A stretch of DNA of 64,000 nucleotides from an uncultured Paracoccus sp. (GCF_947487305.1 NZ_CANKWH010000005.1:1-64000), one strand, 5' to 3'; shown: positions 37,638 to 46,141, counted from the first letter of the stretch. Program-made: numbers and translations. Notes: generated by a model from the sequence alone, not told the origin.

Positions 37638-38120
37638 TTACAGCGTCTTCATCATCCGGTGAACCCTGTCGCCCTGATCGGTCACACGGCTGACGCCCGT
37701 TGGTGCAAAGCCTTCGCGCTGCCAGAAGGCCCACCCACGCGGATTGCGGCCCAGCACGCCCAGATAAAGGCGCGGGCAGCCCGCCTGCCGGGCCAGCGCC
37801 TCGACATGGGCCAGCGCCCGCGCGCCATGCCCGCCGCCTTGCGCCCAGGGGCCGAGGATCATCAGGCCCAGATAGGCGTCCTCTGGCTCGGGGAAACCGA
37901 AAGAGAGTTCCACCAGCCCCGACAGGCGATCATCCAGAAACAGCCCCAGCCTGTGCGCGGCAGCCGGATCGGAGCCGGGCGGGCAGTCGGTGAAGAAGTC
38001 GCGCGCTTTCTCGGGGCCGGGCAGGACGCCCTCGGCCAGAAGCCAGTAGTCCGGGGCCTCGGCATAGAAACCCGCGACCAGCGGCAGGTCGGCTGCCGGG
38101 TCCAGCGGTCGGATGAGCAT
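37638..38120 (-). CDS. GNAT-family N-acetyltransferase
   Basis: A 160-residue acetyltransferase fold protein. The core shows LVELSFGFPEPEDAYLGLMILGPWAQGGGHGARALAHVEALA, with GGGHGARAL in the acetyl-CoA loop, and ends RGWAFWQREGFAPTGVSRV. The ATG at 38120 has AAAGGTGA upstream. It starts five bases after the stop of the SulP gene, so both are one transcript. Substrate unknown. Confidence 0.82.
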   Translation of the reverse strand: MLIRPLDPAADLPLVAGFYAEAPDYWLLAEGVLPGPEKARDFFTDCPPGSDPAAAHRLGLFLDDRLSGLVELSFGFPEPEDAYLGLMILGPWAQGGGHGARALAHVEALARQAGCPRLYLGVLGRNPRGWAFWQREGFAPTGVSRVTDQGDRVHRMMKTL

Positions 38121-38125
38121 CGGGA

Positions 38126-39388
38126 TCACCTTTCGGGCGGCTGCCAGTCGGCAGGGGGAACATCGCGCCTCAGCATACGCAAGGCGAGGCCGACGCCAAC
38201 CCCGACACCGATGGCCAGCGCCAGATCGGTCAAGACCGTCAGCACCAGCGTCAGCGCCATGAGGAAGCGGTCCGATGGCCGGGCGCGCAGGTATTCGCCC
38301 CAGCGATGCGGCTCGCTCATGTTCCAGGCGGTCAGAATGAGAAGCCCGGCCAGCGCCGGCATGGCGAGATAACCGGCCAAGGGCGCGGCGACCAGCATCA
38401 CCACGAGGATCGTGAGCGCATGGACCATGCCTGCCACCGGCGTCCGCCCGCCCGCGCACACATTGGTGGCCGTACGCGCGATGGCCCCGGTGGCCGGCAG
38501 ACCCCCGAACAGCGCCGAACCCAGATTGGCCGCGCCCTGCGCCACCAGCTCGGCATTAGGCCGATGCGCCCCGCCGATCATCCGGTCGGCGACGATGGCC
38601 GAGAGGAGCGACTCCACCCCTGCCAGAAAGGCGATGACCAGCGCAGAGGGCAGCAGTTCGATCATCCGGTGATAGCTGAGGTCGGGCAGCGCCGGCATCG
38701 ACAGGCCCGAGGGCAAGGCGCCAAAGCGCGAACCGATGCTGTTCACCGGCAGGTTCAGCAGCGCCACCAGCGCCGAGGCCGCGCCGACCGCAAGGATCAG
38801 CCCCGGCAGGCGCGGAAAGGCGCGGCGCAGGGCGATGACGCCAGCCATTGTCGCCAGCCCGATGGCAAGGCTGGCCGGGCTGATCGTCTCGCGTGCCTGC
38901 CACAGGGCCGGGATCTTCTCGATGACATCCGCCGGCTCATGCGCGATGGCCATTCCCAACAGGTCCTTGATCTGGCTGGTGGCGATGATGATGGCGATGC
39001 CGATAGTGAAGCCATTGATCACCGGCTCGGGCACCAGCGCGATCAGCCGCCCGGCGCGCAGGCGCCCGGCGATCAACAGGATGATCCCGGCCATGAAGGT
39101 GGCGATGACCAACCCGTCCTGACCATGCTCGGCAATGACGCCATAGACCACGACGATGAAGGCCCCGGTCGGGCCGCCGATCTGCACCCGGCTGCCGCCA
39201 AGGGCCGAGACCAGGAAGCCCGCCACGATCGCCGTGACCAGCCCGGTCGCCGGCTCGGCCCCTGAGGCGATGGCAATGGCGATGCTCAGCGGCATGGCGA
39301 CCATCGCCACGGTGATCCCGGCGGCGAGATCGGCCAGAAACCCCGCGCGCGTATAGCCGGGCAAGGTGGTCAGGATCTTGGGCTTCAT
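38126..39388 (-). CDS. SulP family anion transporter without STAS domain
   Basis: A 420-residue SLC26/SulP transporter with about eleven hydrophobic segments. Family signatures are LAAGITVAMVAMPLSIAIAIASGAEP near residue 20, SRVQIGGPTGAFIVVVYG near 67 and MFGGLPATGAIARTATNV-like (SALFGGLPATGAIARTATN) near 290. Most bacterial members are 480-580 residues with a cytoplasmic STAS domain; this one ends after the last membrane segment with a short tail (RRDVPPADWQPPER) and lacks STAS. Substrate may be sulfate, bicarbonate or dicarboxylate. The downstream GNAT gene is five bases away. Confidence 0.88.
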   Translation of the reverse strand: MKPKILTTLPGYTRAGFLADLAAGITVAMVAMPLSIAIAIASGAEPATGLVTAIVAGFLVSALGGSRVQIGGPTGAFIVVVYGVIAEHGQDGLVIATFMAGIILLIAGRLRAGRLIALVPEPVINGFTIGIAIIIATSQIKDLLGMAIAHEPADVIEKIPALWQARETISPASLAIGLATMAGVIALRRAFPRLPGLILAVGAASALVALLNLPVNSIGSRFGALPSGLSMPALPDLSYHRMIELLPSALVIAFLAGVESLLSAIVADRMIGGAHRPNAELVAQGAANLGSALFGGLPATGAIARTATNVCAGGRTPVAGMVHALTILVVMLVAAPLAGYLAMPALAGLLILTAWNMSEPHRWGEYLRARPSDRFLMALTLVLTVLTDLALAIGVGVGVGLALRMLRRDVPPADWQPPER

Positions 39389-39472
39389 GGCCCTATTGAT
39401 CGCGCCGCGACGGGCCGCAACTCAAGCAGAGATTTCGGACATCTCGTCGCAGCGGCCGCGCCCGGGACTGCG

Positions 39473-40282
39473 CTACTGCTCGATCTCCTCGACCCGCACC
39501 GCCACGGCCAGCTTCTCGGTTGCCATGCCCATGGCGACGCCCCGGATCGGCGCGGCATCCTGCGCGTCCAGCCCCGAAGCCAGCCGCACATAACGCTCGT
39601 CCGGGCAGCAATGGTTGGCGGCGTCGAAACCGACCCAGCCCAGACCCTCGACAAAGATCTCGGCCCAGGCATGGGCGGCGTCATGGCTTTGCCCGTCCTC
39701 GGTCGAATGCAGATAGCCCGAGACATAGCGCGCCGGCAGGTCACGTTCCCGCGCCACGGCGATCAGCGCATGGGCGTGGTCCTGACAGACCCCCTCGCCC
39801 AGGGCCAGCGCCTCGGCGGCGGTGGTCAGGGACTCGGTGACGCCATTGGTATAGCGGATCGCCGCGCCGACGGCAGCAGACAGCTGATGCGCGAGATCGA
39901 GGTGATCGGCGGCCGAGGTGACAGACCCCGCCAGCGCGCGCAGCCCGTCATCGACACGGGTGGGCTTGGTGTCACGCAGATAGGCGAGCGGGTGGATCTG
40001 CTCGCGATGGCCGCGCAGGACCCCCGCCGTGTCGCGCGTGTCGATGCGACCCGAGACCCGCACGGCGATCTCCTCGACCGGGCCGCGCACCGTCCAGCCC
40101 TCTATCCAGTCGCCGGCGCCGTCGCGAAAGCCGGGCCCGCGCATGCCGCCGGTCACGTCGATCGACCATTCATGCGTCTTCTGCCCCTCGAAGACCGTGG
40201 GCGTCAGGCGCAGGCTCTGCACCAGGTTGCGGATCGGCTGATCATAGCCATAGACGGTTTCATGCAGAATTTGCAGTCTCAT
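39473..40282 (-). CDS. Transglutaminase-like cysteine protease fold protein
   Basis: A 269-residue protein with an N-terminal bacterial transglutaminase-associated region (LQILHETVYGYDQPIRNLVQSLRLTP) and a transglutaminase core. The catalytic triad is visible: Cys166 in GEGVCQDHAHALIA, His204 in DAAHAWAEIFVEG and Asp220 in GWVGFDAAN. Such proteins accompany alpha-E, circularly permuted ATP-grasp and Anbu genes in many bacteria and are thought to cleave or transfer peptide bonds. It follows the alpha-E gene with a three-base gap, forming a three-gene operon. Confidence 0.88.
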   Translation of the reverse strand: MRLQILHETVYGYDQPIRNLVQSLRLTPTVFEGQKTHEWSIDVTGGMRGPGFRDGAGDWIEGWTVRGPVEEIAVRVSGRIDTRDTAGVLRGHREQIHPLAYLRDTKPTRVDDGLRALAGSVTSAADHLDLAHQLSAAVGAAIRYTNGVTESLTTAAEALALGEGVCQDHAHALIAVARERDLPARYVSGYLHSTEDGQSHDAAHAWAEIFVEGLGWVGFDAANHCCPDERYVRLASGLDAQDAAPIRGVAMGMATEKLAVAVRVEEIEQ

Positions 40283-40285
40283 GGC

Positions 40286-41242
40286 CTAGACCCCCCCTTG
40301 CAGATAGTCCTGGTGCACCAGCGAGGCGACCTTGCCGATATCGGTAATGAACAAGGTCAGAAACTCGTGCAGCCCGTCGTCGAAGATGGTGTCGATCTCC
40401 TGGTTCTGCAGCCGCTCCAGCACCTCGCGCGCCTTGTCACGCGCAGTGGTTGGCACGTTGTCGCCATAGCGACGCGCCAACCCCTCGAGATGCCAGACCG
40501 CCTCGTAGAGCGAGGTGATCAGCGAGCGCGGGCTTTCCCCGTTCAGGATCAGGAAATCGGCCACCCGACCCGCCGTCACATCGCCACCATAGGCCCAGTG
40601 AAAGGCCCGGTGCGCCGACAGCGCGCGCAGGATCACCTGCCATTGATAGGTGTCGAGTCCTGACCCAACGAACTCGATGCGCGGCAGTAGCACGAAGTAT
40701 TTCACGTCAAGCAGCCTCGCGGTCGCATCCGCACGCTCGAGGCAATAGCCGAGATTCATGAAATGCCAGCCGTCATTACGCAGCTGCGTCGCGTTGATCG
40801 CACCCCGCACGGTCGAGGCATGGCGCGTGGTGAAATCGGTCAGTTCCGCCATATCGATCTTGTCGCGCGGCGTCTTCTCGATCTTGCGCAGATCCTGGTA
40901 GGCGACGTTGAGCGCATCCCAGACCTGCCCGGTCAGCGCCGTGCGCACGATCCGCCCGCCCTCGCGGGCCTGCTGCAGGCACGAGACCACCGACGAGGGA
41001 TTGTCGCGGTCGAAGAACAGGAATTCCTCGATCTTCTCCTGCGTCACGGCGCCGTATTTCGCGGCAAAGGCATCCGATGTTCCCGAGGCCTGCAACAGCG
41101 AGGCCCATTCACTCTGATAACCCTCGTCGGTATTGGGCATCAGCGTGATGCGCTGGCCCACATCCAGAAGGCGGGCGGCGGTTTCGGCGCGTTCCAGATG
41201 GCGGCCCATCCAGAACAGGTTCGAGGCGGTGCGGCTGAGCAT
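40286..41242 (-). CDS. Alpha-E domain protein
   Basis: A 318-residue, mostly helical protein with the alpha-E signature: MLSRTASNLFWMGRHLERAETAARLLD at the N terminus, a related LGYCLERADATARLLDVKYFVLLP near residue 170 and FHWAYGGDVTAGRVADFLILN near 225. No catalytic residues are evident. The domain is nearly always encoded next to a circularly permuted ATP-grasp protein and a transglutaminase, and is proposed to be a partner in peptide synthesis or modification. The ATG at 41242 begins MLSRTASN as in family members. It is 14 bp downstream of the ATP-grasp gene. Confidence 0.88.
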   Translation of the reverse strand: MLSRTASNLFWMGRHLERAETAARLLDVGQRITLMPNTDEGYQSEWASLLQASGTSDAFAAKYGAVTQEKIEEFLFFDRDNPSSVVSCLQQAREGGRIVRTALTGQVWDALNVAYQDLRKIEKTPRDKIDMAELTDFTTRHASTVRGAINATQLRNDGWHFMNLGYCLERADATARLLDVKYFVLLPRIEFVGSGLDTYQWQVILRALSAHRAFHWAYGGDVTAGRVADFLILNGESPRSLITSLYEAVWHLEGLARRYGDNVPTTARDKAREVLERLQNQEIDTIFDDGLHEFLTLFITDIGKVASLVHQDYLQGGV

Positions 41243-41256
41243 GTCCTGTCCCTCCC

Positions 41257-42666
41257 TTATTCCGTCAGAACCCAGGTGTCCTTGACCCCGCCGCCCTGCG
41301 ACGAGTTCACCACCAGCGATCCCTCGCGCAGCGCCACGCGGGTCAATCCGCCCGGCACCAGTTCGATCCGGTCGCCGCAGAGGCAATAGGGCCTGAGGTC
41401 CACATGCCGGGGCGCGATCCCCTCCTCGACGAAGGTCGGGCAGGTCGACAGGGCCAGCGTGGGCTGTGCGATGTAATTGGACGGGTCGGCCTCGATCTTC
41501 TTGCGGAATTCCTCGATCTCGGCCTTGGTCGATTTCGGCCCGACCAGCATCCCGTATCCACCCGAGCCGTGAACCTCCTTCACCACCAGGTCCGGCAGGT
41601 TCTCCATGACATACTTGTAGTCGTCGGGCTTCCACAGCGTCCAGGTCTGCACGTTCTTCAGCAGCGGTTCCTCGCCCAGGTAGAAGCGCACCATCTCGGG
41701 GACGAAGGTATAGATGGCCTTGTCATCGGCCACGCCCGCGCCGGGGGCCGAACAGATCGTCACCCCGCCCGAGCGATAGACATCCATCAGCCCCGGCACG
41801 CCCAGCATGGAATCGGGGCGGAAGCACAGCGGATCGAGATAGGGGTCGTCGAGCCGGCGATAGATCACGTCGACGCGCTTCGGCCCCTGCGTGGTCCGCA
41901 TGTAGACGAATTCGCCATCGACAAAGAGATCCTGCCCCTCGACCAGCTCCACCCCCATCAGGTTGGCGAGGAAACTGTGCTCGTAATAGGCGCTGTTGAA
42001 ATGGCCCGGCGTCAGGATCACGCAGGTCGGTCGGTCCTGGCACTTGGCAGGTGCCACCGATTCCAGCGTCCGGCGCAAGAGTTCGGGATATTGGTCCACC
42101 GGCTCGATCCGGTTGTTGCGGAACAGCTGCGGGAACATGCGCATCATGATCTCGCGGTTTTCCAGCATGTAGCTGACGCCCGACGGCGTGCGGCAATTGT
42201 CCTCGAGCACGAAGAAATCGTCTTTGCCAGTGCGCACAAGGTCGATGCCGATGATGTGGGAATAGACCCCGCGCGGCGGCACCACACCGACCACGGATTT
42301 CTCGTAGGCCTCGTTCTGATAGACCAGCCGTGCCGGAATGCGCCCCGCCCGCACGATCTCGGCCCGGCCATAGACATCGCGCAGAAAGGCGTTCAGCGCC
42401 CGTGCCCGCTGCTTGATGCCGCGTTCCAGCCTGCGCCATTCGGCCTGTTCGAAGACCCGGGGCATCATGTCGAAGGGGATCAGCCGGTCGGGATCGCCGC
42501 CCTCGCCATAGACGGCGAAGGTGATGCCGATGCGGCGGAAGAGATCCTCGGCCTCGGCCTGCTTCATCTGGCGGAAATCGTCGGGCATGGTCTCGACCCA
42601 GTTGCGCAGGCGCGCATAGGGTTCGCGGACGTTCTCGCCCTCGTACATCTCGTTATAGAAATTCAT
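41257..42666 (-). CDS. Circularly permuted ATP-grasp protein
   Basis: A 469-residue protein of the circularly permuted ATP-grasp type 2 family. Characteristic blocks are FDMMPRVFEQAEWRRLERGIKQRARALNAFLRDVYG near residue 70, GVYSHIIGIDLVRTGKDDFFVLEDNCRTPSGVSYMLENR near 140-180, and VKEVHGSGGYGMLVGP near 375 with the glycine-rich nucleotide loop. C-N ligase activity by acyl phosphate is expected for the fold, and a peptide tag or cell-wall-like product has been suggested for the family, but no substrate is established. It leads the operon with alpha-E and transglutaminase. Confidence 0.9.
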   Translation of the reverse strand: MNFYNEMYEGENVREPYARLRNWVETMPDDFRQMKQAEAEDLFRRIGITFAVYGEGGDPDRLIPFDMMPRVFEQAEWRRLERGIKQRARALNAFLRDVYGRAEIVRAGRIPARLVYQNEAYEKSVVGVVPPRGVYSHIIGIDLVRTGKDDFFVLEDNCRTPSGVSYMLENREIMMRMFPQLFRNNRIEPVDQYPELLRRTLESVAPAKCQDRPTCVILTPGHFNSAYYEHSFLANLMGVELVEGQDLFVDGEFVYMRTTQGPKRVDVIYRRLDDPYLDPLCFRPDSMLGVPGLMDVYRSGGVTICSAPGAGVADDKAIYTFVPEMVRFYLGEEPLLKNVQTWTLWKPDDYKYVMENLPDLVVKEVHGSGGYGMLVGPKSTKAEIEEFRKKIEADPSNYIAQPTLALSTCPTFVEEGIAPRHVDLRPYCLCGDRIELVPGGLTRVALREGSLVVNSSQGGGVKDTWVLTE

Positions 42667-42976
42667 GTCCCCCCCTTCCGCGGCTGGCCCTGTTCACGAG
42701 CCGTTGCGTTCCGCGATGATCAGCAAGCGCAGCGCCAAAGTCTAGAAGCCAAGCGCGAAACTTTGCGGAAAGTTCCGCCGGATCAGCGCATTGCCCGCCT
42801 CCTGCCCCGATTTCGGGCGTGAAGGGAGGCTGCCGGGCCTCTCCGCGATCGCTGGCGGCAGGAAAGGTGGTTCGAATTGTCCGGATCTGACCACGCCGAC
42901 CCGCGCCGCGCTTACCGGATGGTAACGTCTTGGCCCTATTCAGGATCCCGGAACCGAATCTGCAAGGGATGCGCTG
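42667..42976. other. Intergenic region between divergent ATP-grasp and STAS genes
   Basis: About 310 bp that must hold promoters for both directions. The only clear structure is a nested inverted repeat at 42759-42778. A ribosome binding site-like GCAAGGGATG stretch precedes the STAS start. No RNA gene was recognised. Confidence 0.5.
42759..42778. promoter_or_regulatory. Nested inverted repeats, possible operator
   Basis: AACTTT-GCGG-AAAGTT (42759-42774) and GCGGAA-AG-TTCCGC (42765-42778) are both perfect and overlap. They lie about 90 bp upstream of the minus-strand ATP-grasp start. The arrangement would suit a dimeric repressor or a small hairpin, but no regulator is identified. Confidence 0.35.
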
Positions 42977-43309
42977 ATGAACCTGATCGTTGTGCCGGAT
43001 CTGCACCAGATCCTCGTCACGATCGCAGAGCCGCGACTGGATGCCGCCGTGGCGACCAGTTTCAAGGACCGGATGCGCGAGATCGTGTCGACAAGCCGAA
43101 AGACCGTGCTTCTGGACCTGCAGCGGGTCGATTTCATGGACAGTTCCGGCCTCGGTGCGATGATCGCCATCCACAAGGCCATGCCCGATGGCATCCCGCT
43201 GGTCCTGCGCGGCCTGACGCCGAATGTCGAACGGGTCTTCCGGCTGACCCGGATGGACAGCGTGTTCAACATCACGACCGCGCCGGATCAGGCAAGGGAG
43301 GCCGGGTGA
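42977..43309 (+). CDS. STAS-domain anti-sigma factor antagonist
   Basis: A 110-residue single STAS domain protein of the SpoIIAA/RsbV type. LLDLQRVDFMDSSGLGAMIAIHKAM holds the likely phosphorylated serine at about 57. In partner-switching systems the unphosphorylated form binds the anti-sigma kinase. The next gene, overlapping it, encodes such a kinase-type ATPase, so the two are a regulatory pair. No sigma factor or PP2C phosphatase gene lies adjacent, so the output is unknown. Confidence 0.88.
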   Translation: MNLIVVPDLHQILVTIAEPRLDAAVATSFKDRMREIVSTSRKTVLLDLQRVDFMDSSGLGAMIAIHKAMPDGIPLVLRGLTPNVERVFRLTRMDSVFNITTAPDQAREAG

Positions 43310-43872
43310 TGAATACCGCGAAAAACCTCGATCCCGGGAAGACCGGCGAAATGAGCCGGCCGGCCCAGACCATGTTTCACCGCGTCCTGCGCGCCGAAGC
43401 CCGGATCGTCCGCGACACGCTGACCGACATCCGCCGCCGCTTTGCCGCCGAGATCGACGAGGATGCGCTTGGCCGGCTGGAGCTTGTGCTGGCCGAAGTG
43501 CTGAACAACGTGGCCGAACATGGCCCAGGCGCACCGGATATCGGCGAAGATTCCGGGGAGGAAACCGGCCATCGCGCCGCGCCGCTGATCCATCTCTGCA
43601 TCGTCCGCCTTGCCGGCATGCTGTCCTGCGCGGTGACCGATGACGGCATCTCGCTGCCGGCCGGCTGCCTGCTGCCCCCCGATGCCCCCGCGATCAGCGA
43701 GATCGACCTGCCCGAAGGCGGCTTCGGCTGGTTCCTGATCCACGACCTGACGCAGGAGCTGTATTACTACCGCGAGGAACGTCGCAACTTCCTGGCCTTC
43801 CGCGTGCCGGTCTCGGACGAAACGGCCCCTCCGCTGCCCGAAGATCAGGACGGTCAGTTCAGCAGTGACTGA
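43309..43872 (+). CDS. RsbW-like ATP-binding anti-sigma factor/serine kinase
   Basis: A 187-residue protein with a GHKL/HATPase_c_2 fold. The N-box is ALGRLELVLAEVLNNVAEHGPG near residue 60, followed by a shortened G1 box (VTDDGISLP) and G2-like region LPEGGFGWFLIHDLTQELYYYREERRNFLAF. It has a long linker between N-box and G1. The start ATG overlaps the STAS stop (TGATG). It is likely to phosphorylate the STAS partner and to sequester a sigma factor or other target. The 3' end overlaps the convergent hspQ by 19 bp. Confidence 0.85.
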   Translation: MNTAKNLDPGKTGEMSRPAQTMFHRVLRAEARIVRDTLTDIRRRFAAEIDEDALGRLELVLAEVLNNVAEHGPGAPDIGEDSGEETGHRAAPLIHLCIVRLAGMLSCAVTDDGISLPAGCLLPPDAPAISEIDLPEGGFGWFLIHDLTQELYYYREERRNFLAFRVPVSDETAPPLPEDQDGQFSSD

Positions 43873-44186
43873 AGCGGATAGCGGCCATCCTTGAACTCGC
43901 CGAACATCTCGACCACCTCGGGATGATCGACCGGTTCACCCGAACGGTCGGGCACGAGGTTCTGCTCGGAGACATAGGCGACGTAATAGGTCGCCTCGGT
44001 CTCGGCAAAGAGATGATAGAAAGGCTGGTCCTTGGCCGGGCGCACATCCTCGGGAATCGATTCATACCATTCTTCGGTATTGGCGAATTCCGGATCGATG
44101 TCGAAAACCACCCCCCTGAAATCGCGGCTGCGATGGCGGACGACCTGGCCAAGGTTGTATTTCGCGACTCTGCGGTGTGGTGTCAT
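43854..44186 (-). CDS. hspQ: Heat shock protein HspQ
   Basis: A 110-residue HspQ/hemimethylated-DNA-binding domain protein. AKYNLGQVVRHRSRDFRGVVFDIDPEF at the N terminus, PFYHLFAE near residue 65, then YYVAYVSEQNLVPD follow the family pattern. In E. coli HspQ binds DNA and modulates Lon-dependent proteolysis. The ATG at 44186 (MTPHRRVA) has GGGAAGAA upstream and is preferred over longer readings. It is convergent with the RsbW-like gene. Confidence 0.9.
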   Translation of the reverse strand: MTPHRRVAKYNLGQVVRHRSRDFRGVVFDIDPEFANTEEWYESIPEDVRPAKDQPFYHLFAETEATYYVAYVSEQNLVPDRSGEPVDHPEVVEMFGEFKDGRYPLQSLLN

Positions 44187-44351
44187 AAGTTCTTCCCGAG
44201 AGCGATTCCCTAATCCAAAGCCGCCGCCCTGTCCACCGGAACGGGCCTGTTCAATCGGCTTTTGCCGCAATGCAGCAGGCGGCTGCGCCGGAAACCGGCA
44301 GCGCGGCCTGCCGCAAGGCAACCGCCTCCGCAGGCCGAACGGCAAACCGGT

Positions 44352-44819
44352 TCAGTTCGGCCCTGCCGCCGCTTTTTCCTCGGGGGTCAGCGCCACGGTC
44401 GAGATCGCCATCTTGGCCGAGCCCTCGGTCAACTCGTTGGCATGGGCAAGATAGACCAGGACGCCATTCGTCGCGTCATAGACGCGCTTGACCCTCAGCG
44501 ATTTGAAGATCAGCGAGCGGCCTTCGGAAAACACATCCTCGCCCGCCTTGCCACGGGCGATGTCGCCCACCGTGATCGGCCCGGTCCGGGCGCATTCGAT
44601 GGCCGAGTTGGACGGGTCCTCGAACCAGTTGCCCTGGCTCAGCCGATCGATCACCGAACGGTCGAAATAGGCCAGGTGGCAGGTCACGCCCTGGACCTCG
44701 GGATCGGCGATGGCCTCGATGATGATGTCATTGCCGACCCAGTCGACGCCGATCTCGCCCACTTCCTCGGCCGCGGCCGGCAGCGCCGCCAGCAGCGCCA
44801 AACCGATCATCCACTTCAT
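44352..44819 (-). CDS. CreA family periplasmic protein
   Basis: A 155-residue exported protein. MKWMIGLALLAALPAAAEE is a signal peptide. The mature part matches the CreA family: EVGEIGVDWVGNDIIIEAIADPEVQGVTCHLAYFDRS, ARTGPI and VFSEGRSLIFKSLRVKRVYDATNGVLVYLAHANEL. The cellular role of CreA is unknown. The ATG at 44819 has AAGGAGGA seven bases upstream, which rules out the longer start at 44861. It lies 23 bp downstream of the DUF2585 gene. Confidence 0.9.
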   Translation of the reverse strand: MKWMIGLALLAALPAAAEEVGEIGVDWVGNDIIIEAIADPEVQGVTCHLAYFDRSVIDRLSQGNWFEDPSNSAIECARTGPITVGDIARGKAGEDVFSEGRSLIFKSLRVKRVYDATNGVLVYLAHANELTEGSAKMAISTVALTPEEKAAAGPN

Positions 44820-44842
44820 CGCATCCTCCTTGGTCCAGACCC

Positions 44843-45400
44843 TCAGCCCGCTGCCTGCCACTGCCGCAGCGCCTCGATGGGCCAGAGCAGCATCAACATG
44901 TTCAGCAAAAGCCCGTCGCGGATGAACCAGATCGTCACCGCCTCGGTTCCCAGAAATAACGCCACGGAAAGCCAGAGGGGCAGCACCCTCGCCAGCCAGA
45001 AGCCCAGCATCATCGCCCCCATGTCGCCAACCGAGTTCACCACAGCATCGCCGTAATAGTCGAGCGAGATGGTCACGGCGCGATAGCGCTCGATGACCAT
45101 GCTAGTATTCTCGGCAATCTCCCATCCGGCCTCGACCAGCGTGGCAATGACCAGCCGCCAGCCGAGCGACAGGCGCGGAAGCAGAAAGTGCAGCGCGGCA
45201 TAAAACAGCAGCCCGTGCAGCACATGCGAGGGCGTGTACCAGTCGGTCAGATGCTGCGAATTGCCCGAGCTCATGGTGACGCCGTGCCACAGCTTCACAT
45301 AGCCGCAATCGCAGATCGGCACCCGCCCGAGGAACAGCAGGAAACCCGCGGTGGCCAGAACGATCAGCGCGACCAGATGCCAGGGCGAGACCCGGCCCAT
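44843..45400 (-). CDS. DUF2585 family membrane protein
   Basis: A 185-residue integral membrane protein with about five hydrophobic segments. The conserved motifs CDCGYVKLWHG near residue 30, SQHLTDWYTPSHVLHGLLFY and EAGWEIAENTSMVIERYR are diagnostic for DUF2585. Function is unknown. It overlaps the stop of the phosphatase gene by one base, so phosphatase, DUF2585 and CreA genes are probably cotranscribed. Confidence 0.88.
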   Translation of the reverse strand: MGRVSPWHLVALIVLATAGFLLFLGRVPICDCGYVKLWHGVTMSSGNSQHLTDWYTPSHVLHGLLFYAALHFLLPRLSLGWRLVIATLVEAGWEIAENTSMVIERYRAVTISLDYYGDAVVNSVGDMGAMMLGFWLARVLPLWLSVALFLGTEAVTIWFIRDGLLLNMLMLLWPIEALRQWQAAG

Positions 45401-46131
45401 CAGCCGCCCGGCGCCGGCCGCAGCAGTTCGGGCGCACCGTCGCCCAGAAGCCAGGCCCCCTGCTCGTCAAAGCGCACCGCCGACAGCGGCCCGCCATAGG
45501 CCGCGCCACTGTCGAGATCGATCCGGTTGCCGAAATGTGTGGCGCGGTCCAGCGCGGTATGACCATGCACGACCAGCGGGCCGTGATGGGCCGGGCTGTC
45601 CAGAAAGCCCTTGCGGATCCAGACCAGATCCTGCTCGGTCTGCGCCTGCAGATCGATGCCGGGCCGGATGCCGGCATGCACGAACAACAGCCCGTCCTGC
45701 AGATACCAGAGCGGCAGGCCGGCCAGATATTCGGCATGGGCCATCGGCACCGCCGCCCGCGCCGCCGCCTGCAGGTCGGATCGCGGCTGGTTCACATCCA
45801 CGCCATAGGAGGCCAGCGTCGCCGCCGCCCCCAGCCCCGGATGCTCGGTCCAGACCGCGCCCGAGGACATGGCCGGATCGATCCAGTCGGCATCATTCAG
45901 GAAGGTCGGCAGGAAGCGGTCATGGTTGCCCTTGAGCACGATCCAGTCGCGCCCCTCGGCCTGCCCGGTCATCAGATAATCAACCACGCCGCGCGAATCG
46001 GGGCCGCGGTCGATCAGATCGCCCAGGTGCACGATCCGGGCATCACGCCCGCCATCGGCCTCGATCAGCCAATGCGCGCGGTGCAGCAGCTCCAGCTGGC
46101 CATGAATGTCGCCAATGGCATAGATCGGCAT
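45400..46131 (-). CDS. Calcineurin-like serine/threonine phosphatase
   Basis: A 243-residue metallophosphoesterase of the PrpA/bacteriophage lambda-type family. The metal-binding motifs appear in order: YAIGDIHGQLELLHR at the N terminus, VHLGDLIDRGPDSRGV near residue 35, LKGNHDRF near 70, VHAGIRPG near 165 and VVHGHTALDR near 198. It may dephosphorylate proteins or diadenosine polyphosphates. The ATG at 46131 (MPIYAIGD) gives the family N terminus. It lies downstream of the serA terminator and begins a three-gene operon. Confidence 0.88.
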   Translation of the reverse strand: MPIYAIGDIHGQLELLHRAHWLIEADGGRDARIVHLGDLIDRGPDSRGVVDYLMTGQAEGRDWIVLKGNHDRFLPTFLNDADWIDPAMSSGAVWTEHPGLGAAATLASYGVDVNQPRSDLQAAARAAVPMAHAEYLAGLPLWYLQDGLLFVHAGIRPGIDLQAQTEQDLVWIRKGFLDSPAHHGPLVVHGHTALDRATHFGNRIDLDSGAAYGGPLSAVRFDEQGAWLLGDGAPELLRPAPGG

Positions 46132-46141
46132 CGCGCCCCCC

